From: Myrica gale
Lineage: Eukaryota > Streptophyta > Magnoliopsida > Fagales > Myricaceae
Length of the DNA stretch: 64,000 bases
Direction: 5' to 3'
NCBI GenBank assembly: GCA_963930655.1
Contig: OZ005607.1
Location: 25,614,874-25,678,873 of the forward strand
Shown: positions 54,448-64,000 of the stretch, piece by piece
Layout: the number at the start of each line of letters is the position of its first letter
Numbering within the stretch: position 1 is the stretch's first letter
Notes under the pieces: generated by a model
What the model was told of the DNA's origin: nothing
Seen by the model: only the letters and a program-made list of their open reading frames with translations
The model's database searches: none
Translations under genes and position numbers: made by a program

Positions 54448-55367
54448 CTAGAGGGGGATAGAGCTATTATTAAGGGCACTTACTTCATAGCCTTGCGAAG
54501 ATACCAAAGATGGCTATGATAATACTCAATTCTATGATAATCTATAAGAGATTCTTCAAGGGACAAAGTGGCATTATTGAACTCATCAATACCTGCATTA
54601 ATACATATAGTTGCATTTGAGTCTTCCTGGACATCTAATAACTCATACATTTTTCAAGTCTTTTCAAAAGAATTTGAAAGCAAAAAAAAAGAAAAAGATT
54701 TACCATTCTCTGTAATGTAAATTAGTGGATTATGATACTTCTCCTTTGTATAGAGTAAAAGATCTCGAATTCCTCTAGGATAAACATGGAGCCAAGATGA
54801 TGCAGCCTACAATAACAAAGACGGAGCTCAAACCAATTTACCCGTGTTTGTTTGTGAAAGATAAATCAGATCCAAAATTGCTAATTAGAACGCACCAGTG
54901 ATCCAATGAGGATGCCATTACGTTGAGCTGCATTTCAAGAAAAAAAAAATCAAGTCACGTTCGTTAGTATACATCAGAGAAACATGATCATTATAGTAAT
55001 TAATAAGAGTTTGGAATTACTTGTTAGATTAGCAAGAGAATCTGTCAAGTAGCTTTTGTTCCCAGCATTAAGCTGAGGTGCATCGGCTGCATAAAACGCA
55101 GTGTAGTAGTTCAATCCGATGAAGTCAAACGACCCTTTTACCATCTTGGATTTTTTTTGGGTAAGAGGTAAGTGTATTAAAAGAAGAAGAAAACCACAAC
55201 GTTGCTAGAGGCTAGCAACAGAGTTCACAGAGCCCAGAAAAAACGCAAACAAGCACAAAGCCAAGGCAGAAAAAACTAACAAGCCAAAGATAATAGCAAA
55301 CACTAACAAGCCAAATGAAACCTATGTAAAACCACTCAAGTGCTAGAGGCTGTAACAAGAATCCCAC

Positions 55368-58300
55368 TTAAGTGTAGCCGTGAATACCCCAAAACTCAAG
55401 CCACGTAGGGAGATGCTTCCTTCTACCCAGCGTCTCCAATGAGCTTAACCGCAACTTCACAGAAGATACAATATCATAAAAAGCATCAACAACTCTACTT
55501 GGTTGACCTTGATGGCTTCTAGCATTTCTTTCTCTCCAAATCCTGTAAACAGCAGCACAAAGTACCAATTTCCTAACCCGGTTCAGCACATGGGTGCCCT
55601 TGAAATTGTGAGAGGCCCAAATAACGAAACCCTCCCACGAACATTGCGTTCTAGGCATATTACACCGGTCAGACAAAAGAAACCAGACTTTTTGAGTAAA
55701 AGGGCAGTTGAAAAACAAATGATCCATGGTTTCAGTGCCCGAGTGACATAAACAACATGTTGCATCTTGCAGACACCCAAATTGAAGGAGTTTATCCTTT
55801 GTTTGGAGACGACCCCTCACAGCTAACCATAGGATAAAGGAGTGCTTAGGAATATTCCCAGGGAACCACATCAATTTCCACCAACCAACTCTCTCACGGG
55901 AGGCATAGAGGCTATTATAGGCACTAGAGATTGAAAATGCACTTTTACTGTCAGGAACCCAATAGGACAGGTCCTCATTAGATGGTTGAGGGTGAAAATG
56001 AATTGGAAAATCTCTATTTATCTCAGTCCAGATCTGGTTGGCAGCTCCATGAGACCAGTTCCAGTTAACACCATCTACAATCGAGTCAACTTTGGCATTT
56101 AAATCTAACCCAGCATTGGCAATATGATCTCTCCCAATCTGTAGAATAATAGGGCCACCGGGGTGCCAATTATCATACCATAAAAAGGTATATTTACCAT
56201 TGCCAATCCGGTGCTTCATAGCCATACGTACCTCCTGTCTAAGATTTAGGATTTTCCTCCAGCTCCATGAGTGGTCCCCCCCAGCTTTGATAGCCCAGAA
56301 ACTTCGATCTTTGAGGAGGTATACTCTAACCCAATTCGTCCAAAGAGACTGTGGTCATCCGTGAAGAGGTGCCAAATATGTTTGAGCATGGCTGCCTTAT
56401 TCCATGTTTCTATGTCCTTTATACCCAAACCGCCTTCTTCAAGAGGGCAGCACACATCACTCCAAGAGACCTTAACACCCCCTGGGCCAAGGCTACTACC
56501 CTTCCACAAGAAAGAGCGGAGAATTTGTATCACCTCTTTGATAACACTCTTCGGAAGAATAAAGTGCATGGCCCAATATGATTGGATGGAGAATAAAATA
56601 GCCTTCACCAATTGCAGCCTACCTGCAAACGATAGGTGTCTCGACAACCAACTTTTGGCACGAGATACAATCTTATCAACAAGATTAGAGCAATCACCTT
56701 TCTTGAGTCTTGAGGATATTAACGGGACTCCCAAATACCGGACAGGGAGAGACTCTTCACAGTAACCCAAGCTAGCAAGAATATCAATCTTGACTGCAGG
56801 AGGCACCCCACACAAAAACACACTGCTCTTGAGGGGATTAGGACGAAGTCCCGATAAACCTTGGAATTTCAGTAAGCAGCTCGTAAGAATTTGTATAGAC
56901 TTAACGTTCCCATAACTAAAGAGGAGCAAATCATCTGCAAAACTAAGGTGGGAGATCCCAAGTTTGTTGCACCTCCAGTGGAATTTGAAGTCCCCATGAA
57001 CCACCGAGTTGTGTATAATACCAGATAACACCTCCATTGCAAGCATGAATAGATAGGGAGAGATGGGGTCACCTTGCCTCAGCCCCCTTCCAGCCTTGAA
57101 ATAACCACATAATTCACCATTAATTGAGAGAGAGAAGCTAGTAGTGGTAATACACTGCCGAATCCACTCAATAAAGGAGGGAGGAAATTGCATGCCATTT
57201 AAAGTTTCCAAAACAAACTCCCAATTCACCATGTCATAAGATTTCATGAGATCCACCTTTAATGCACATCTCGGGGTGCCCCTATTCCGGTGATAGTTAC
57301 GAAATAATTCTTGGGCTAACAAAATATTGTCCCCTATACGTCTCCCTTCAACAAAAGCAGTTTGGTGAAGGCCTACCAGCGAAGGCATGACAAGTTTCAG
57401 TCTACGAGCAATAATCTTGGCAATACACTTATAAACAGTGTTGCAACAAGATATGGGTCGATAGTCACCAAAGCCAGAGGGGTTGGAAGATCTTGGTATC
57501 AAAGAAACAGAAGTGTGGTTCATCTCTTGAAGAATTCTGCCAGATCTGAAGAAAGACTTTACTGCTTTGGTGATGAGATTCCCAGTAATACTCCAAGTAG
57601 CTTTAAAAAATTTGGCGTTAAACCCGTCGGGGCCAGGTGCCTTGTTATCTTTAATAGAGAACATAACGTCCTTCACCTCCTCATCAGAAATTGCTGATGT
57701 CAAGGCTTCTTGTTGAGTACTATCCAGCCTATGGGGAATCAACCTACCAACTTCCTCGCTCATATTACTGCCCCTAGAGTCCTGAGAACTCCATAGCTTT
57801 TTATAGAAATCCACAAACTCACTTTTAATCACCTGTGGATCCAGTATACTAGCACCATCTTCTCTGCAAATACTGTTGATCCGCATCTTGCATTGCTTCG
57901 TTTTGATAGCTTTGAAGAAATACCCGGTGTTGGAGTCGCCCAACTTGAGCCACTGGACTCTAGACTTCTGCCTGTGAAAGCTCTCTTCAGCCCTCCTTAG
58001 CCTAGCATATTCTTGAACAGCTGTCATTTCTTGTCTAATAAGCTCTGGATCGGCTGGTTGCCCCTGGAAAGATTTTTAAATAGCCAACATCGTGTCTCTA
58101 GCTCTGATCACCCTACCAGAAATATCAGAATATTCGCTCTTGTTCAGCTGACGTAGAGCTGGTTTAAGGCGTTTCAGCTTAGAACACACTTGGAACATGG
58201 GGGAACCCTCCAAGGGTTGATTCCACACATCTCTAACAACTTCCAAGAAGCATGGATGGTCGATCCACATATCAAAAAACCGGAAAGGCTTGTTTGCTCG

Positions 58301-59020
58301 GGGCAGATTGGAGATATAGACCACCATGGGAGAGTGGTCCGAAAGGCCTGGAGGGCAAAAGTTAGCCCATGAAGCAGGAAAACGCTCAATCCACTTCTGA
58401 TTAACAAGAACGCGGTCCAACTTACGCCAAATGGGATTTTCCTCCTGCTTGTTAAACCAAGTTAAGAGCTTACCAGCGGCTGGAAGGTCCACTAATTCAG
58501 CTTGGTTAATCCAATAGTCAAGCTCCCCCTTCCAATCGGGCCATAGTTGAGATCCCCCAACCGATTCCTCCTGAGATCTCACTGCGTTAAAATCCCCCAA
58601 AATCATCCACGGGGCATTGGAGTTACGGCAGCTGAAGGTAATTAAGTTCTCCCAAACCTCCATTCTTTTCTCCTTACTATTTGAACCGTACAAAATTGAC
58701 ACAAAACAACCCCAAGAGTCCACCATATCAGTGACCCAAAAATGCATAATTTGATCGGTACTGCCCAAAACTCTGACCTTCAAAAGGTTGGGGTCCCAAC
58801 AAGCCCAAATTTTGCCCAGATGAGAGTGGGAATAATTATTCACGTACTGCCAATGGTTTGCAACGCTATGAAACACCTTGTCTTTATTAAGCTCTCGAAC
58901 ACGAGTTTCCACAAGCCCCAAAAAATTCAGATGGTGCTCACTAATAAATCTCCTCACTTCGGCTTGTTTTAGAGGGTCATTAAGCCCCCTAGTATTCCAG
59001 CACCCGGCTTGTATCATCAA
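55368..59020 (-). pseudogene. LINE ORF2: endonuclease, reverse transcriptase, zinc-binding domain
   Basis: The protein that nicks target DNA and copies the LINE RNA. The 314-codon first part (59020-58076) is an APE-type endonuclease with LVETRV, WMILGDFNAV and LSDHSPMV motifs. An in-frame TAA at 58076-58078 separates it from the reverse transcriptase (about 58060-56246), which has GRGLRQGDPISPYLF and the active-site FADDLLLF. A frameshift near 56345 separates that from the C-terminal RVT zinc-binding domain (56225-55368, GNGKYTFLWYDNWHPGGP). The start is 29 bases past the ORF1 stop. Both lesions are single events, so the element was probably intact not long ago. No RNase H domain follows. Confidence 0.9.
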
Positions 59021-59049
59021 AAAGTTACAAAAAGTAGATCACAACACCT

Positions 59050-60780
59050 CTATTTCTTCTTACCCCTCGCAGGGGAAGGACATTTTTTATGTTTGACCTT
59101 AGCACGGTTTTGGGGAGGCTGGCTTTTCCCAAGAGAGTCCTTAGCCAAAATGCCTAGCATGTTCAAGTCCGGAGAAGCACTACCTTGTCCCGGACTTACA
59201 CATGGATTTAACTCAACCATCAAGCCATTAGGGGTACCTAGGTCTCCTCCCTTACTAACGAAAGAGTTAGATAAAGAGATATCAGATAGGTGTACCATTG
59301 AATTTTGAGGGGGCAGCTCCTGAGATACGTCAACCCCCAAGCTAATATCATTAGCAGTTGGGTTTTCTGACCTAGAATTGTTCACCGCTGCCTTTCCTTT
59401 GCTTTTCCTCTGTACAAGAGTCCATTCCTCAGATTGGAGAGGGTTACTCTGGGGTTCTGGGCATGGTTGGATCCTTGGAACTTCCAATTTCTTACATCCA
59501 ACAGTATTATGCCCAAAAATTTTACAATGATCACACATGTCAGGGACCCATTCAAACTCAGAGTACACCGTGAATTCCCTGCCCGTACTATCCACAACCG
59601 CAACTTCATGGACTAACCCTTTCCTTGCATCCACTTCCACACATACTCTAGCAAAGCCAATCCTACTTTTTTGAGCTGTAGGCTTGTCAGTGTAAAGTGG
59701 GGTGCCAATCCCACTCGCAATGTAGCTTAATCCCTTCTCGGACCAATACTCAACAGGGACTCCCCTAAGTTTTACCCATAGCGGGACTTTGCAAATTTCC
59801 TCCTCAAAGAGTGACAGGTTAGGTTGCCACTTACGGACAAACAGGGGCCTGCTAGCCATGTGCCATGGCCCTCCTTGCACAATTCTATCTACAGCTTCAA
59901 CACTGTCAAATTTGAAGAAAAAACACCCATTGTCCGTAGAGAGAATTTCCAATAAACCCTCCCTTCCCCAAATTCTCCTAGCTATGGCAACTACTGTGGT
60001 GTACCCAAGCTTGGGACCAATAAATTGTCCTACCAAGGTTGTCTCCCACTCCACACACCCTTCCTCAGCAATGCCTGGAGGGGGCCTAACCACAACTCTG
60101 CCATCACAGACTTCAGGCTCAAAGAAAGTCAAGTTTAGAACATTACCTCTAATAGAATTCCGTTGCTCTGACGACCGGTGGCCCCGTAAGATTCTTGCAT
60201 AAGATGCCACCTGCATATTCTGGATGGGCTCAGTAGGATGCTGCACCGTGTCTATATTTGGCTCAGCAGCCTTTTGTTGTGGAAGAAAATCCCGCTTAAT
60301 CCCTCTGCTAGGTGGACGACTAGCACTTTTAAGTCTGCCCTTCCTAGAATTTGCCCTGCTGAAAGGTCTTAGAGATCTTCCTCTGCCTCTTGATTCACCT
60401 CTTCCATCTCTACCCCATATGTTATTTCTCGAAGACGTAGCCTTAGATCGAAGCACCTCAGTTTTGAGATCCTCCAGTTCTTTGCGAAGGCGATCAGTTC
60501 CAGCGGCAAGCACTTGTATTTGACCCACTTGCTCCCCAGCACAAGAGATAGACTGGTCTACAGCAGCTCCAGCCAACACACTCTGTAGTTCACAATCTCC
60601 AGTCGATTTCAACGTTTCCGACACCTTAGAACCCAAAAACAGCGTCCCATCAAGAGATCCAACAGACTTGGCTTTTCCAGAGTGCGCTCCCATGGGTGTT
60701 AAGCAACCCAAATCAACCACAAGCTGACCATTGGCTAGCTTACTTCCAACATTAGGGGAGACGCCCAGCTCGAGAGACAT
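59050..60780 (-). CDS. LINE ORF1: DUF4283 / CCHC zinc-knuckle protein
   Basis: RNA-binding partner of the LINE, open over its whole length. The start chosen is the ATG at 60780 (MSLELGVSPNVG); an in-frame ATG 31 codons upstream at 60873 sits in the pyrimidine-rich leader. An Arg/Ser-rich stretch (about residues 120-170) is followed by a DUF4283 domain (about 215-370, with GGPWHMASRPLFVRKWQP and VPLWVKLRGVPVEYW) and a CCHC knuckle, CDHCKIFGHNTVGC. The Lys/Arg-rich tail ends in GKKK. Confidence 0.9.
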   Translation of the reverse strand: MSLELGVSPNVGSKLANGQLVVDLGCLTPMGAHSGKAKSVGSLDGTLFLGSKVSETLKSTGDCELQSVLAGAAVDQSISCAGEQVGQIQVLAAGTDRLRKELEDLKTEVLRSKATSSRNNIWGRDGRGESRGRGRSLRPFSRANSRKGRLKSASRPPSRGIKRDFLPQQKAAEPNIDTVQHPTEPIQNMQVASYARILRGHRSSEQRNSIRGNVLNLTFFEPEVCDGRVVVRPPPGIAEEGCVEWETTLVGQFIGPKLGYTTVVAIARRIWGREGLLEILSTDNGCFFFKFDSVEAVDRIVQGGPWHMASRPLFVRKWQPNLSLFEEEICKVPLWVKLRGVPVEYWSEKGLSYIASGIGTPLYTDKPTAQKSRIGFARVCVEVDARKGLVHEVAVVDSTGREFTVYSEFEWVPDMCDHCKIFGHNTVGCKKLEVPRIQPCPEPQSNPLQSEEWTLVQRKSKGKAAVNNSRSENPTANDISLGVDVSQELPPQNSMVHLSDISLSNSFVSKGGDLGTPNGLMVELNPCVSPGQGSASPDLNMLGILAKDSLGKSQPPQNRAKVKHKKCPSPARGKKK

Positions 60781-61961
60781 GGCAGCAAGAAGAAAGTGAG
60801 AGAAAGGGGAAGGAAAATATAGGGAAAGGGAGGGGGAGCAGAAGGGAGAGAGGGGCAAAACCCACTGCCCCAATGGAGGGGAGCCGTCACGCAGCTCAGT
60901 GCGCAGCGGAACCCATTGGGGTTTACTGTTTCAGGAACCCACGGTTTGCAGCAAATTTTACCATCTTGGATTGCTCTTTCGTGAATTTGGGTAATCGCTT
61001 TCCAACCAGAGATCGCATGCTATGTGGATAGTCACCAAATGTCAAGGGGTCCAAAAACCTGCAATTATAAGTGATCATATTATCCGCTATTTTGATCATC
61101 ACTATATCCGGCTACTTTTAAACTTCGCAATTAAGATATTTTACCACGGAAAACATTTTTCCATTTTTACTTTACAGCTAAAGATTTTAGTAAGCCCTAT
61201 GTACCGTCTATTAATTAATAATCCTACTTTTATCATTTTGTAATAATTTAAGATATTTCTAAAAAGAAATAGATGCCAATGTAGCAAATTAACTTCAACC
61301 ATTAAATTTAATAATAAAGGCTAAGATTCAACTTGTGGTTCAATATCCTCAAAGTTGTAGAAGTCAACAAGAACATGCATGCCACCGGATGGAGGGATTA
61401 ATTGATTAACAAAAGGTCATGTGGACGCTGAAGTTTAATTTTCTATAGTACTATTCTCTTTGGGGTTCAAGATTTTTAATTTTATATATTTAATTGAATG
61501 TACTTTTGATGAGGTTCATACCAATTGTCTTGGAAGATAGAATTTTGAAAGGGGGAAATTTAATTTCTTTTAAAAAAGAAAAAAAAAATTGAGAGGGAAG
61601 GGAATGAATTAGAGGTGGCATGGGAAAGGAACCCTGAACGAGAATTTACCATCCTAACATGAAATCAAGGGACCGAAACGCTGCGTTACGGTTGTCATTC
61701 GACTTGGAGATTGGCACCATCCAGTGGCAGACAAGAGTTATCCCTATGACACCTTTTTGTTCTGCCTGAAAAAATATATATACAGTCCACGCACACGTAA
61801 TAATATAAGCATGATGGAAAACATAAGTAAGATTTTTTCTAAGAAACTTGACAAAACCTGGTATTTTTGCTTGTACGCTTCAACAGCGGCCGCATGAGCG
61901 AGAAGCTGGTAATGGGACACCAGATATGGCTCAGTCGCTGAGTCACCACCAGTGCAATTCA

Positions 61962-62135
<174 letters not shown>

Positions 62136-62730
62136 TTAGAGCGGATCAAGGTTGGAACCTGTGTGAATTGGTCTACCTAGGTTGGAGGCTATAGCTTGTA
62201 ACCTAAGTTGGGTCAAAAACTGTTCTTAATTGTGTGGTGTTCAATTAGACCAAATTATATAGTTGGGAAAGAAAAATACATTAACAACATGGGTCTTTTT
62301 CCTGAGTAATTCCGTGGGTTACAGGGGATTAGCTAAAAATGTATATGATTCGACCATGATCTGTACCTAGCTAACTGGGTTCATATCCTATTTTTCATCA
62401 AAGCTTAGACAAAACCATTTTGTCGAAAGAGCAAACAATTTTTTTTTTTTTTTTGCAAAAGACTTATGTTGATTGTGAAAAATAAGATTCCAGTCCGAAT
62501 TTGGAGGCTTCTAATTAGATTTTTCAAGGGTGATATTCTAACATCATATGGGACGTCATCTATCAATCTTTCCTCTTTACCTGCTTTGTCGCTTCGTTGC
62601 CTTCTATAAGATAGAAAACGAAGGGGCGGAGGGGGGGGGGGAGAGGGAATTAATTAGTTAGGTGAATTTGCCACTTACACGATGTATGGGCTTAGGAAAC
62701 CACCATACTCATCTTCCAAGGTTTGATGAT

Positions 62731-63020
62731 AGGACTTTTCTTTCCCTTTCGTTTTTGTAAATATTGTCCTTTTGAACACACCGCTTGATAAGTCTACAAG
62801 AAGTCGACATGTACGGTTAAATATACTTTTTGTCCTCCGATTATTGGAGCGTTCTGACACTTTGCACTCCAGACTACCATATCATATATTAAGATTTCAA
62901 GTATTTCTCGTTGAGTCATTGTCTTCGGTTATGTTATGATCTTAAGTTTTGGGTGTGATCGATTCTGATGCCTCCACATTTGGGAAGCTTGCACGTACTG
63001 GAAACGTGCCAAAAACAAGA
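62731..63020. repeat. Segment duplicated at 44480-44771
   Basis: Same order of blocks as the copy upstream of GH1 copy E. It joins the broken exon 6 of copy G directly and continues past the position where the CACTA-type end sits in the other copy. Confidence 0.75.
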
Positions 63021-64000
63021 GCCTGCATGCCGAGTGAATATATACTTGTCGATTCTTCTATGTGGTGAAAACTGAAAACGTTGAGAACAGTACTAATGAG
63101 ATGATAAAACTGGAAATATGTAATATTATTTTAAATATATACATAAATACATAAGAAACCATGATCAGCTGATGTTGATACAAATTCTTTCTATCCCTCT
63201 AATCAAGATATATAATATATGATTAAATTAAGGTAGATAAGTGGTTTGACTCAGAAACTTAATTAGTGCTGCATGGAACCCGTGTATATATATATATACA
63301 CGTGGGCCATGATTGATAGGGATAGATAGATATTCATATCTACGTATACAGAACTTTGTTTAGAATAATGTTAGCATCTCTTAAAGATAATTAGGTTTGC
63401 CAAAAAAAAACTTGTTCTGTTAGACAGACCTGGCCCCAGACAATTGATGATTAGACAGGAATATATTTTAACTCACCAAGAACTTCTTTAATTAACGTAT
63501 GTGCAATTTATTTAGAGAAATGCAAAGCGACAAATGTGATTAAAAAAATAAATTCAACGTTTCAAAGCTGATCACGTCAAATCTTGCAAATCCGACGATA
63601 CTAAAAGGTGCCACCTTAACCCCTTCCGAATGGGATTTTTTTTCTATTTACATGACCGCTTGAAGGCATGTCCTAAGCTTTTCAGACTTCTATATGTTGT
63701 GCCTCAGCAATTGTAAAGTCATATGAGCTTATAAGTGATCATGTTCAAGAAAAGCAAGATGTTTGCATTTGAGGCTTATCAGTTAGCTTCTCTTGCCAAT
63801 CTTGACCCATATCATTTGTCTCTGATCTCTCAGATCAAACTACTACAAGCTGTTTAAATTTGACTGGTCGCAGCCCCAAAAAGTTGAAATTTCGTGTGTA
63901 CTTTCGTATGTGAAGGATATAGCATACCGAACGAGATTATATCTATCCAATATGTGATATATTCTTGTAGAAATTAGGGGATCTGGTATACGTTAGAAAA
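63021..64000. other. Intergenic, no gene seen
   Basis: AT-rich sequence to the end of the window, with a short tatata stretch near 63285-63298 and no recognisable exon. Confidence 0.45.

Larger units (their letters stand above)
55151..60955 (-). mobile_element. L1-type LINE in exon 9 of GH1 copy G
   Basis: This 5.8 kb non-LTR retrotransposon is oriented as the host gene. It is flanked by a perfect target duplication of at least 15 bp, ttttaccatcttgga (55136-55150 and 60956-60970). The 3' end is an 8-base A run. It contains a 5' leader, ORF1 and ORF2 in the usual plant L1 order and appears full length. Two lesions lie in ORF2 and none was seen in ORF1. Confidence 0.95.

Noticed and set aside
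55503-60523. Many plus-strand frames opposite the LINE
   Set aside because: They are shadows of ORF1 and ORF2 on the other strand, without domains.

Overview
This is nuclear DNA from a flowering plant, almost certainly a eudicot. It is AT-rich, has short exons separated by GT-AG introns, and is crowded with plant transposons. Its core is a tandem family of glycoside hydrolase family 1 (GH1) beta-glucosidases, all on the minus strand. They resemble the secreted BGLU12/cyanogenic beta-glucosidase group, with a signal peptide, TLNEP acid/base motif, ITENG nucleophile motif and a Cys-containing [11 protein letters not shown] loop. The species and the enzyme's substrate cannot be read from the sequence.

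Seven GH1 loci are present: A (1141-14162), B (16069-20688), C (26550-31384), D (33817-35979), E (38252-42171), F (one exon, 49595-49764) and G (54208-62724). Only E reads as an intact gene, of 509 codons. B keeps all 13 exons but has one missing base in exon 7. A is split by a 9.2 kb Copia element in exon 3 and is also frameshifted in exon 9. C has a 131 bp LTR-like insertion in its signal-peptide codons plus a one-base loss. D and G are sister copies from a recent duplication, both without exons 1-5. D has a MITE-like insertion at a splice donor. G carries a 5.8 kb LINE in exon 9. F is an orphan last exon. E also lacks one intron that its paralogues keep.

The layout is a repeating unit on the minus strand: upstream region with TATA box, GH1 gene, then a 350-450 bp non-coding block repeated downstream of six of the seven copies. 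Near copy C and copies F/G there are also decayed pieces of a leucine-rich-repeat receptor gene like PSY1R.

Between and inside the genes are a young gag-only Sirevirus-like Copia element with almost identical 1,295 bp LTRs, an L1-type LINE, the tail of another LINE, a hAT-like MITE, two CACTA-type ends, solo LTRs, several small poly-A retroposons, a 46 bp minisatellite and microsatellites. Single-exon fossils of unrelated host genes occur at 43434-43545 (DUF92/TMEM19, VTE6/PGR-like) and 46274-46384 (13-lipoxygenase). I found no tRNA, rRNA or CRISPR array, and no clearly new enzymatic system. The strongest story is a birth-and-death GH1 cluster in which nearly every copy was broken by a different mechanism.
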